Origin: MFZZ01 sp964610165
GTDB lineage: Bacteria > Patescibacteriota > Microgenomatia > UBA1406 > GWC2-37-13
Assembly (NCBI GenBank): GCA_964610165.1
Contig: CAZSUZ010000010.1
Coordinates: 1-44,249 of the forward strand
DNA: 44,249 bases
Direction: 5' to 3'
Numbering within the stretch: the first letter of the stretch is position 1; the number at the start of each line of letters is the position of its first letter. The notes under the pieces are model-generated. The model saw nothing but the letters and a program-made list of their open reading frames with translations. It had not been told where the DNA came from and did not search any database. The position numbers and the translations under genes were made by a program. Of the stretch, positions 33,823 to 41,304 are shown piece by piece.

Positions 33823-33835
33823 TTTTTTTGACATA
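33815..33835. promoter_or_regulatory. Palindromic operator over the trmB -35 box
   Basis: TATGTCAA, five T, TTGACATA: perfect 8-bp arms with a 5-bp spacer. One arm contains the -35 hexamer. Spacing and symmetry suit a dimeric winged-helix repressor, most simply the TrmB protein encoded next to it. It also lies 13 bp from the end of the following gene's reading frame. Confidence 0.6.
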
Positions 33836-33847
33836 TATTTATATTAT

Positions 33848-34465
33848 TTATTTATAACAATAAGCAATTAACGGTGGTAGTCCTTGTAAGAAGCCATTTT
33901 TATCTACTTTTACAAGTTTTGATAGGAGTTCAGGTAACCAAAATGGATCCCAATTTATACCAATTTCACCAAAAAAACTTTTTCCTTCTCTGATGGATTT
34001 CATTATGTCTTGTTCTTTTGGAAAGTTATAGAGATGTACTGTATCTGGTTTAGTCTGACGTGGTAGTATTAACTCATTATGTAGGATTGCTTCTACTCCA
34101 ACCTTTTTTAGAATTGTTTGTATTTGTAATGGATTTAAGGAAATAGGTTCTAAACATCTTTGATCTGGAGGAATAATTTTGAAATCTAACTGATCCGTAG
34201 TAAAATGTACAGCTCCTATCTGTTTACTTATAGTAGTGCCATTACCATCATATAGCTCTAATGTATCTACTAGTGGAACAAACTTTGTCTGCATTGGCAG
34301 AACATGTTCTCCTCCCCATGGTCGTGTAACAATAATATTGTTTTCACACATACTAATACTACCAGCATAATAATTACCGGCTTCATCTGGAAAAAAAGAA
34401 GTTTCTAGATATTTTGCTTCACACTGTAAATCAAATCCTTTTTCGTAGTATGATTCGATTATCAT
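33848..34465 (-). CDS. Hypothetical protein next to the TrmB regulator
   Basis: 205 aa, soluble, no family recognised. It looks like a mixed alpha/beta protein (NNIIVTRPWGGEHVLPMQ, KFVPLVDTLELYDGNG, AVHFTTDQLDFKIIPPDQ). I chose the second ATG (34465, MIIESYY) because TACAAT (34477-34472) ends 6 bp before it, and the first ATG at 34471 would lie upstream of the transcript start. The gene lies upstream of trmB on the same strand with 60 bp between them, which holds trmB's own promoter and operator. It could therefore be the effector side of that regulator, by position only. Confidence 0.7.
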   Translation of the reverse strand: MIIESYYEKGFDLQCEAKYLETSFFPDEAGNYYAGSISMCENNIIVTRPWGGEHVLPMQTKFVPLVDTLELYDGNGTTISKQIGAVHFTTDQLDFKIIPPDQRCLEPISLNPLQIQTILKKVGVEAILHNELILPRQTKPDTVHLYNFPKEQDIMKSIREGKSFFGEIGINWDPFWLPELLSKLVKVDKNGFLQGLPPLIAYCYK

Positions 34466-34577
34466 GAGCATATTGTAAACCCGATACTATAAATCAAGTA
34501 TACATCACAAATACATATTACTATAAGATACTAGAATTGTTTATTCAAAACATATTATTATGCTAGAATAGTATGCA

Positions 34578-34661
34578 GCCGGAGTGGCGAAACTGGCAGA
34601 CGCGCACGCTTCAGAAGCGTGTGATAGTAATATCTTGGAGGTTCAAGTCCTCTCTCCGGCA
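34578..34661 (+). tRNA. tRNA-Leu (anticodon CAG)
   Basis: 84 nt with a long variable arm. Acceptor GCCGGAG/CTCCGGC, anticodon stem CACGC/GCGTG with loop TTCAGAA. Discriminator A; no encoded CCA. Promoter: TTATTC, 17 bp, extended TGC-TAGAAT ending at 34569. Confidence 0.95.
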
Positions 34662-34667
34662 CTTATA

Positions 34668-34758
34668 GGAGGTGTCGTCTAGTTGGTCTATGGCACAGGT
34701 TTGCTAAACCTGCGTCCCGGTAAAACGGGACTCGTGGGTTCGAATCCCACCACCTCCG
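34668..34758 (+). tRNA. tRNA-Ser (anticodon GCT)
   Basis: 91 nt with a long variable arm (GTCCCGGTAAAACGGGAC). Acceptor GGAGGTG/CACCTCC, anticodon stem CAGGT/ACCTG with loop TTGCTAA. Discriminator G; no encoded CCA. It begins 6 bases after tRNA-Leu and is probably co-transcribed with it. Confidence 0.95.
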
Positions 34759-34796
34759 CATTATAAATGTATGAATAAAAATATATATGTCGCAAA

Positions 34797-35618
34797 TTAT
34801 GACATATTATTTGGATTATTATGAAGGACTATGTGCTGAAAATCTTCTTGAATTAGCCATAATTGTTGATTGGTATACTGCCAGATATATCCATTCTTCT
34901 TAAGCCAAATTATCTGTATTCTAAATAAAAACGATTCAATTATTTTTGACATAATGGATTGTTGCAGATATGTTTTTTTACTATTACATTTACTAAGTTT
35001 TATATTAGGAAATAGCTTTGTAATCCAATTATTTTCACATATTAATTCTTCGTAGATATTATTTTTATTAATTACAGGTTTTAACTGTAATAATTCATGA
35101 CCTATGTACTCATTATGTTTAGAAAGAGGTAATAGTAGTCCACTTTCCGAAAAGAAAAGATTAAAACATAGTTTTGAAGCTATATTTTTGTTAACAATAT
35201 GAAGAATATACTTATACATCAGGATTATCATTCTTGACTGCCAAATTGTATTTTGCTTTGTTATTACAAATAAGTCTATATCACCCTCTTTGCTTGTATT
35301 CTTCATACTAAGAGACCCGGATATACCTATGAAAAGTATTGAAGGGACATAGGATAATTTTTTTAAAAATGGCAAAGAATTATGTAGAAGTGACTGTGAA
35401 TTTGTGTTTCTTTCTTTATAAATTTGGAAAAATGAATTCTTTGTCGAGACTCTATTCCCAATTTTTATAATTTTCCCTTTGGATATCAACTGATTAAGTT
35501 CTATTTTAAATTCACGTTCATCTATTTTCTTATTTAAATAAGTATAAACTTCGTCTATTGTAGGTGGATAAGAAAATTGTGAAAAATAATTTAGTACATG
35601 CAAGATTGAGTTAGCCAT
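34797..35618 (-). CDS. Nucleotidyltransferase-superfamily (pol beta-like) protein
   Basis: 273 aa from ATG 35618 (MANSILHVLNYFSQF). A longer reading from 35660 would overlap the WecG/TagA gene by 32 bp and cannot be excluded. Residues 1-75 look like a winged-helix region (PTIDEVYTYLNKK, ELNQLISKGKIIKIGNR). The core motif follows: FIGISGSLSMKNTSKEGDID, matching hG[GS]...DxD of minimal nucleotidyltransferases with two metal-binding Asp. The remainder is helical and basic. Members add nucleotides to proteins, RNA or small molecules. The substrate is unknown. It follows the WecG/TagA gene closely, so a surface-sugar link is possible by context. Confidence 0.7.
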   Translation of the reverse strand: MANSILHVLNYFSQFSYPPTIDEVYTYLNKKIDEREFKIELNQLISKGKIIKIGNRVSTKNSFFQIYKERNTNSQSLLHNSLPFLKKLSYVPSILFIGISGSLSMKNTSKEGDIDLFVITKQNTIWQSRMIILMYKYILHIVNKNIASKLCFNLFFSESGLLLPLSKHNEYIGHELLQLKPVINKNNIYEELICENNWITKLFPNIKLSKCNSKKTYLQQSIMSKIIESFLFRIQIIWLKKNGYIWQYTNQQLWLIQEDFQHIVLHNNPNNMS

Positions 35619-35628
35619 ACATTTATTT

Positions 35629-36369
35629 TCATAATAAACCAAATCTTTGTCTAATAACAAGAACCATATATTCTATTAAACGCATCTGTCTTTTCCATCT
35701 CCATGGCTCCAAAATAAGTCTAAATAACCATTCAAGACCAATTTTTCTTATAACAAATGGAGCTCTTTTAACTTCACCTGACAGAAAATCAAAACTACCG
35801 CCTACTCCCATACAAATTATCCCTTTTAATTGGTCTTTATGTTTATCTAACCATAACTCTTGGTAAGGTGATCCAAATGCAACAAACAGGATTTGCGGCT
35901 TGTAATCAGCTACTATAGAAAAAATCTTATCTTCTTCTTGCTTATTAGGATTATGTATATTGGATATACCAAAATATCCTTTAAATTTTGAACTTGGGTA
36001 TATTTTTTGATAGCGGAGTGCAAGCTTTTCTGCTAATTCACCTTGACCACCTAATAAAAGCACTCGTAAGCTTCTACTCTTACTCAATTTTATTATTTCA
36101 TTCATAAAGTCTACACCTGCAATACGTTCTTGAGCTGGAATATCCAAAATAGCGCATCCCAACAATATACCTATTCCATCTACTAACTGGATATCCCCTT
36201 GTGACAGTACTTTTCTGAATTGACTATTATGATGTGCAATGACTACTGTCTCTGGATTTAAAGATACAATATGGAAAAATGCATCCGATTGATCAAGTGA
36301 TAATAATATTTTCTCTAGGTTATTATTCTGAGTTTTAAGATCAACAGCTATTCCAAGTAATTTTTTCAT
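35629..36369 (-). CDS. WecG/TagA/CpsF-family glycosyltransferase (GT26)
   Basis: 246 aa. Family motifs run in order: FFHIVSLNPETVVIAH, QLVDGIGILLG (with the conserved Asp), QERIAGVDFM, VAFGSPYQELWL, GVGGSFDFLSGEVKRAP and GLEWLFRLILEPWRWKRQ. These enzymes transfer ManNAc or ManNAcA from the UDP-sugar to a lipid-linked GlcNAc, in wall teichoic acid or enterobacterial common antigen type pathways, at the inner membrane face. The C-terminal basic Trp/Arg helix is the usual membrane-contact region. It is followed by the nucleotidyltransferase gene. Upstream is a 292-bp AT-rich gap before mreB. Confidence 0.93.
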   Translation of the reverse strand: MKKLLGIAVDLKTQNNNLEKILLSLDQSDAFFHIVSLNPETVVIAHHNSQFRKVLSQGDIQLVDGIGILLGCAILDIPAQERIAGVDFMNEIIKLSKSRSLRVLLLGGQGELAEKLALRYQKIYPSSKFKGYFGISNIHNPNKQEEDKIFSIVADYKPQILFVAFGSPYQELWLDKHKDQLKGIICMGVGGSFDFLSGEVKRAPFVIRKIGLEWLFRLILEPWRWKRQMRLIEYMVLVIRQRFGLL

Positions 36370-36661
36370 TTTTTTGTTTAAATAATAATTATAAGATTTT
36401 AAATTATCATCTTTTTTTTATTTAAATAGCTTTTTGTTCTACTATATTAAACATTTTTTGGATTTTTTTGAAAATCTAAAAATGCTATTTTTGATTTATT
36501 TTCACTATTCATAGTAAAAATACTATATTTTAATACTCTATTACTATTCTTAACATTACTTTCAGCTCATTTTTTACTTTATGCATAAATAGGCTTATTT
36601 ACTATGAGCCTATTTAAAGTAAAAATATGGCATATAGTTCTCTGTTGAGCTCTAAAACACA
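36370..36661. other. AT-rich intergenic region with the mreB 3' hairpin
   Basis: No gene is seen in this 292-bp stretch. It is nearly all A/T. AAATAGGCT (36587-36595) pairs with AGCCTATTT (36607-36615) around an 11-base loop, 47 bp beyond the mreB stop. This could end or protect the mreB transcript, but no U tract follows on the minus strand. The part next to 36369 should hold the WecG/TagA promoter; several TATAAT-like boxes exist there and none stands out. Confidence 0.5.
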
Positions 36662-37501
36662 TTATCGTATTGCTTTTTTATAACTATCTAAATTCTCAAT
36701 AGCCATTCCTATTCCTCTAATTACACAAAACAACGGTTCTTCTACTACAAATGCCGGTACTCCTGTGTAATAAGTAATATATTTATCTAAATTACCAAGC
36801 ATTGAGCTTCCACCTGATAATACAATACCTTTATCAACTATATCTGCTGAAAGTTCTGGTGGACTTTCTGATAATACTTCTTTTACACCTTCAATTATTT
36901 GTTTTAAAGGTTTTTGCAATGCAACATTAATACTAGTTTCTCCAATTTCCATAATTTTTGGTAAACCAGTTTGACTATCTCTACCTCGAACTTCCATAGT
37001 TTTTTCTTTAAAATCTTCCTTATCTAGTATGTGNNNNNNNNNNNNNNNNNNNNNNNNNNNNNNNNNNNNNNNNNNNNNNNNNNNNNNNNNNNNNNNNNNN
37101 NNNNNNNNNNNNNNNNNNNNNNNNNNNNNNNNNGCACCAGCTTGTTTACAAGCAGCTACTACTGCTCGTTTTTCAACTTGTGAAGAACCTCCTGGTATAG
37201 ATATCATTACTTCTGGCCAAAAAACTTTACCTTTAAGAGCTTTTCGTAAAAAATACGTTATCATTGCTGATGTAGTTGTATAATCTGCAATTACTCCTTC
37301 TCTCATTGGTCGTGAAGCAATAATTGAGTTTGGTGTTCTACCTAACATTTCTCTTGCTTCCTCTCCAACTGCAAGAACTTGCTTATCTTCTTCTGCGTAT
37401 GTAACAACAGTTGGTTCATTAAGCACAATTCCTTCATTAGCTACATAAACAAGAGTATTTGCTGTTCCTAAATCAATGCCAACTTTTTTTTTAAACCACA
37501 T
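36662..37501 (-). CDS. mreB: Rod-shape determining actin MreB, interrupted by an assembly gap
   Basis: MreB polymerises under the membrane and guides wall synthesis. I chose ATG 37501 (MWFKKKVGIDLGTANTLVYV), where the phosphate-1 loop GIDLGTANT begins normally, rather than the ATG 10 codons upstream. Also present: EGVIADYTTTSAMITYFL, PEVMISIPGGSSQVEKRAV, VRGRDSQTGLPKI and the adenosine motif IVLSGGSSMLGNLDKY. The 100 N at 37034-37133 replace the segment that holds phosphate-2 (DIGGGT). By comparison with E. coli MreB about 87 residues are missing, so the real gap is near 260 bp. Upstream, divergent, is the PEGA-protein gene. Confidence 0.93.
   Translation of the reverse strand: MWFKKKVGIDLGTANTLVYVANEGIVLNEPTVVTYAEEDKQVLAVGEEAREMLGRTPNSIIASRPMREGVIADYTTTSAMITYFLRKALKGKVFWPEVMISIPGGSSQVEKRAVVAACKQAGXXXXXXXXXXXXXXXXXXXXXXXXXXXXXXXXXXHILDKEDFKEKTMEVRGRDSQTGLPKIMEIGETSINVALQKPLKQIIEGVKEVLSESPPELSADIVDKGIVLSGGSSMLGNLDKYITYYTGVPAFVVEEPLFCVIRGIGMAIENLDSYKKAIR
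37034..37133. other. Assembly gap (100 N)
   Basis: Exactly 100 N inside mreB, the usual placeholder for a scaffold gap of unknown size. It stays in frame only by chance. Confidence 0.98.
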
Positions 37502-37639
37502 AGATAATATTAATGGAAGTATTCCCAACACTTATAAGTATTGTTTATTGTATAATATAGATACAAAAATTACACGATGAGCTATAAGATTTCTATATCA
37601 TAATAGCATTTAAATGTTACTAACTATATAAACTTCGCT

Positions 37640-38971
37640 ATGAAAGTTGTTATTGATACAACCAAAAATATTATCCCTAAAATTCTATTTCTTGCAGTTT
37701 TTGTCCTTATTTTAATTGGGGTAATTGCATATGCCCGAGGGTATCGATTTAATTTTGATGAAGGAAAAGTAACCTCAACAGGTATTGTTTCTGTAAGTTC
37801 TGCTCCAAAACCTGCAAAAGTATATGTAAATGGTGAACTGAAAGGAGCGACTGATATAAATTTAACTCTTCCGTTTGGACAATATAAAATTGAAGTAAAA
37901 AAAGATGGGTATACATCTTGGGAAAAATCTATTTCTCTGAAGGGTGAAATTGTAATGAGTCTAGATGCCCATTTATTTCCTAAAAATCCTTCACTCACAC
38001 CTCTTACAAACTTAGGGATAGTTAAAGCTTTGCCTGTAGGAACGACGGATAAAATTATCATTATGAGCCAAACAGGCGATATTGAAAAAGATGGTATTTA
38101 TTTATTTGAATCTTCACAAAGAACAATTGCTATTTTCCCACCGTTAAAACCATTATTACTTAAATCTGTTCTTCCAGAGAACGCAGATTTAACAACCGCT
38201 TCTATTAACTATTCACCAAACTACCGCCAAGCTATTCTTACTTTAATGACAGAAGATATCGAAACTTCTTATCTTATTTCATTAGATAATGAAAATACAG
38301 AATTATTTGATATTACTTCTTCAAAAGAAAATATTTTACAGGCTTGGAATGTAGAAAAAAATGAAGAAATTGCAAAAGTTATAGAGACATTACCTAAAGA
38401 GATTGTTACTATTGCATCTGATTCATTTCAAATTATTGCCATTTCACCAAATGAAAAACGCATTATGTATCGTGCTAAATCAAATACCACTCTTCCACTT
38501 GTTATCAATCCTCCACTTATTGGGGCAAATCAAACTCAAGAACAGCGCAATTTAGTTGCAGGTGGTATATATATTTACGATAAAAAAGAAGATAAAAATT
38601 ATAAAATTCCAGTTGAAATCACAATTATCGAAAATGAAACCAAACCAAATGAAGATCAAGAAATTGTAGTTTCAGACCCTACTGCTACAGATTCTGCCAC
38701 TTCTACAATTCCTCAGTTGTGGTATCCAGATGTTGTTTCTCAGGTTCTAGAAATTGTTCAGTGGTATCCAACTTCTGATTATATTGCTATTAAAGAAAAG
38801 AATCATATTTCTGTTATGCAATATGATGGTGATAATAAAGAAACTGTATATGCTGGACCTTTCCAAAAAGACTTCTTTATGATTGCTCCCGATTGGAATC
38901 TTTTGGTAGTAATTAATTTAAATCCTCAAGTTAATTCAGTTGGCGATCTTTACTCTGTTGGTATTAAATAA
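37640..38971 (+). CDS. PEGA-domain membrane-anchored protein
   Basis: 443 aa. One membrane helix at residues about 12-32 (IPKILFLAVFVLILIGVIAY) anchors it with the bulk outside. Residues 50-110 are a PEGA-type beta sandwich: PAKVYVNGELKGATDINLTL, then PFGQYKIEVKKDGYTSWEKS. The remaining 330 residues contain repeated beta strands (DKIIIMSQTGDIEKDGIYLF, NEKRIMYRAKSN), as in a propeller-like region. TATAAA (37627-37632) ends 7 bp before the ATG; no Shine-Dalgarno. It is divergent from mreB and convergent with the sortase gene (1 bp between stops). A role in the envelope is likely; the ligand is unknown. Confidence 0.82.
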   Translation: MKVVIDTTKNIIPKILFLAVFVLILIGVIAYARGYRFNFDEGKVTSTGIVSVSSAPKPAKVYVNGELKGATDINLTLPFGQYKIEVKKDGYTSWEKSISLKGEIVMSLDAHLFPKNPSLTPLTNLGIVKALPVGTTDKIIIMSQTGDIEKDGIYLFESSQRTIAIFPPLKPLLLKSVLPENADLTTASINYSPNYRQAILTLMTEDIETSYLISLDNENTELFDITSSKENILQAWNVEKNEEIAKVIETLPKEIVTIASDSFQIIAISPNEKRIMYRAKSNTTLPLVINPPLIGANQTQEQRNLVAGGIYIYDKKEDKNYKIPVEITIIENETKPNEDQEIVVSDPTATDSATSTIPQLWYPDVVSQVLEIVQWYPTSDYIAIKEKNHISVMQYDGDNKETVYAGPFQKDFFMIAPDWNLLVVINLNPQVNSVGDLYSVGIK

Positions 38972-38972
38972 A

Positions 38973-39698
38973 CTATTGTTGTACTACGGGTTCTGCAAAT
39001 ATAAGCATTCTTTTTAATGTTGTTCCTGGAGGCCAACACGTTTGCAATGTAAGGAATTCTTTATCCGTCTTTCTCGTTAAATACTCTATTTCAGAAGGAT
39101 CAACTACCTGCTTTCCCGTTACTTTGTAAACATGACGTGTTCCTTTGTAGAATATATTCACCTCATCTCCTGTTTCTAATTTATACAATAGATAAAAAAC
39201 AGCGTTATAATTACCTACATTCCAAATATAATCTGTTGAATGTGCAAACAGAAAAATATGACCATTTTCACCTGGAAATGCAGTACCTTCTGCATGAGCA
39301 ACTCCACGCTTTAGTGCGTCTAGATATTCAGTTTCATTAGCTGGATCCACATTCCCTAATATATTAGCATTAGCTGCAATTTTAGGTATAACAACACTGA
39401 AATTAGGATCATTTGGTACTAATACTTCTACAGGTTTTACTTGTAATGCTTGTGCAAGAGCACCTTTTGGTGCAATTTGTGAATACTCTTTTTCAACAAT
39501 ACTTGCATCTTGCGGAGCTGCTACAACATATTCTTTTTGGGTTTGTTTATCAACAAAATATTTTACTTCTTCTGCGACTGGTTGATAAAATGTTTTTGCA
39601 ATTACAAATAATGATCCGAATATTAAAAAATTACCGAACGTACGCATTAAAAGAATACTTGCATATTCCCAGGATGGCAGACGTTTATTATATTGCAT
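38973..39698 (-). CDS. Sortase (class D/E-like transpeptidase)
   Basis: 241 aa. Sortases cut a sorting motif on secreted proteins and join them to the wall or to each other. An N-terminal anchor helix spans about residues 18-38 (MRTFGNFLIFGSLFVIAK). The catalytic domain carries GHIFLFAHSTDY (catalytic His), LTLQTCWPPGT (catalytic Cys) and KRMLIFAEP (catalytic Arg). I chose ATG 39698; a TTG at 39710 sits only 3 bp after the TATAAT (39719-39714) and would precede the transcript start. No protein in this window has a clear LPXTG-like C-terminal signal, so its substrates lie elsewhere or use another motif. Confidence 0.9.
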   Translation of the reverse strand: MQYNKRLPSWEYASILLMRTFGNFLIFGSLFVIAKTFYQPVAEEVKYFVDKQTQKEYVVAAPQDASIVEKEYSQIAPKGALAQALQVKPVEVLVPNDPNFSVVIPKIAANANILGNVDPANETEYLDALKRGVAHAEGTAFPGENGHIFLFAHSTDYIWNVGNYNAVFYLLYKLETGDEVNIFYKGTRHVYKVTGKQVVDPSEIEYLTRKTDKEFLTLQTCWPPGTTLKRMLIFAEPVVQQ

Positions 39699-39734
39699 AT
39701 CAGTTTTCAACTTATTATAACTATATCAGTTAAT

Positions 39735-39810
39735 TGGTGTCCCCAAGAGGAATCGAACCTCTAATTACCCCTTAGGACGGGGCAGTTATATCCAATTTAA
39801 CTATAGGGAC
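39735..39810 (-). tRNA. tRNA-Arg (anticodon CCT) with encoded CCA
   Basis: Acceptor GTCCCTA/TGGGGAC, anticodon loop GTCCTAA, T arm AGAGG-TTCGATT-CCTCT. Discriminator A is followed by CCA at 39737-39735, the only encoded CCA among the five tRNAs here. Promoter TTGGAT (39842-39837), 16 bp, TATAGT (39820-39815). Confidence 0.92.
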
Positions 39811-39853
39811 AATAACTATATGTATTTTATCTTGTTATCCAAGGCAAAACAAC

Positions 39854-40561
39854 TTATTTAATAAAATACGCAATAATAAAAGGATGTAGATTAATTAGCA
39901 TATGTAATAAAATCGGATACCATAAATTTTTCCATTTTATGTAAACCCACGCTAATACTAGCCCCAATAAAAAGCTACTAATATATAACCCTGGGTGTAC
40001 ATGTGCCAATGCAAAAATAATACTTGAATAAATAATACTTGTTCTCTCTGAATAACATTTTTGTAAGTACCCCAAAATCACTACTCTATTTAAAAGCTCT
40101 TCATTAATTGGTCCAAATATAACAAAAGATAAAAAACCGAACAAGCGTTCTATTCCTTTTCCTTGGTCGAATGCTAACCACTGATAATCTACTCCGCTAT
40201 CTATTAACTTCCCAATATCTTTATTGAAAAAAATCATTAATACAATTGCTATTATAGCAATGGCTATTACTAATAGTATTCTTGCAATAAGTGAAATAGG
40301 TATTAACTTTAAAAGTTTTTGCCATTCTAATGGCTCACTAAATAATTGTTGTATTCTTTCCTTTTTATAAAGCTTAAAAATAAGGATTAAGATTGGAAGT
40401 AAAATAATATCAGAAATAAATTCTCCAATTATATTTGGCAAATTTGAGATACCGAATAGTTCCAGAATAACTAAAACAAAAAAAATTCCAATATTTGCCA
40501 ACAAGATATATAAGAAATAATATCCCAATATACGCAGTAAAATACCTAAGTGTTTCTTCAT
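39854..40561 (-). CDS. CPBP-family intramembrane metalloprotease
   Basis: 235 aa, very hydrophobic, with about six or seven membrane helices. The family's motifs are in the second half: NEELLNRVVIL (the EExxxR motif), IIFALAHVHPG (FxxxH) and LLHMLINLHP (HxxxN). Bacterial CPBP/Abi proteases have been linked to CAAX-like processing, bacteriocin self-immunity and membrane protein turnover; the role here is not evident. It lies 22 bp after ndk on the same strand and may be read through from the ndk promoter. No distinct promoter of its own is visible. Confidence 0.88.
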   Translation of the reverse strand: MKKHLGILLRILGYYFLYILLANIGIFFVLVILELFGISNLPNIIGEFISDIILLPILILIFKLYKKERIQQLFSEPLEWQKLLKLIPISLIARILLVIAIAIIAIVLMIFFNKDIGKLIDSGVDYQWLAFDQGKGIERLFGFLSFVIFGPINEELLNRVVILGYLQKCYSERTSIIYSSIIFALAHVHPGLYISSFLLGLVLAWVYIKWKNLWYPILLHMLINLHPFIIAYFIK

Positions 40562-40583
40562 TCAAGACTAATTTTAATAAAGA

Positions 40584-41162
40584 TTATTTCATGATTTCTT
40601 CTTCTACACGTTTGTAGTTCATGATTTCTTCTTTTTTAAACCATAAACCTACTTCAAATTGTGCTTCTTCTACATTACCAGAAGCATGAAGTAAATTTTT
40701 GATTGGTCTTCGTCCTGTATTTGCTAGGTAAGAAGAATCAAATGAATAGTCTCCACGAATTGTACCTGGTGCAGAATTTAATGGTAATGTATGTCCTACC
40801 ATCTTTCTAACGAGTTCTACAGCATGTGGTCCTTGAAGTACCATAACAATAACTGGAGCTTCTGTAATCATGTCTACGAGCCAATTTCGAATCTTCAAGC
40901 CTATTTCATGTGCATCATCTGTACCAAATTCTTTCTTTGCATCAATACCAAGATTTTGATAATTTTCGAGTGTTTTGCCACCCATACCATTAATAAATTC
41001 TTCGCGTGTTGCTGGATAGTGTTTGTCTGCTTGAGCTTTATCAACTTGCATCATTTTTAGTGCAACAATTTTAAGTCCAACTCTTTCAAAACGTTGAGTA
41101 ATTTCTCCTACTAATCCGCGTGCTACTGAATCTGGTTTAAAGATAACAAGTGTTTGTTCCAT
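40584..41162 (-). CDS. ndk: Nucleoside diphosphate kinase
   Basis: 192 aa, longer than the usual 135-155. It converts NDPs to NTPs through a phospho-His intermediate. Motifs: TLVIFKPDSVARGLVGEI, LKIVALKMMQVDK, GPHAVELVRKMVGHTLP, APGTIRGDYSFDSS, and the active-site His in NLLHASGNVEEAQFEVGLWF. The extra length is a helical insert around residues 60-95 (GGKTLENYQNLGIDAKKEF) and a charged C-terminal tail. TATAAA (41174-41169) ends 6 bp before ATG 41162, so it is leaderless. Confidence 0.95.
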   Translation of the reverse strand: MEQTLVIFKPDSVARGLVGEITQRFERVGLKIVALKMMQVDKAQADKHYPATREEFINGMGGKTLENYQNLGIDAKKEFGTDDAHEIGLKIRNWLVDMITEAPVIVMVLQGPHAVELVRKMVGHTLPLNSAPGTIRGDYSFDSSYLANTGRRPIKNLLHASGNVEEAQFEVGLWFKKEEIMNYKRVEEEIMK

Positions 41163-41270
41163 GAATACTTTATATAAATACTAATAATGAGTTTTTATTA
41201 TACAAGATCTTTTACAATTGATCTATTGATTATTTTACTCATTTGTTATGTAAAAATTACCCGTTAGTAC

Positions 41271-41298
41271 TTGTAATACAAATCTATACTGATATTAT
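41271..41298 (+). promoter_or_regulatory. Extended -10 promoter of the intergenic RNA candidate
   Basis: TTGTAA (41271-41276), a 16-bp spacer, TATTAT (41293-41298) preceded by TGA, which makes an extended -10. Transcription would begin near 41305. No sizeable plus-strand gene follows. Confidence 0.55.
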
Positions 41299-41304
41299 TA
41301 CTAA

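Noticed and set aside
34797..35660. Real overlap of the nucleotidyltransferase with the WecG/TagA gene
   Set aside because: An internal ATG at 35618 starts after the upstream stop and removes the overlap. The longer start is kept only as an alternative.
37034..37133. Broken or frameshifted mreB
   Set aside because: The interruption is a run of N from assembly; both flanks are intact MreB in one frame.
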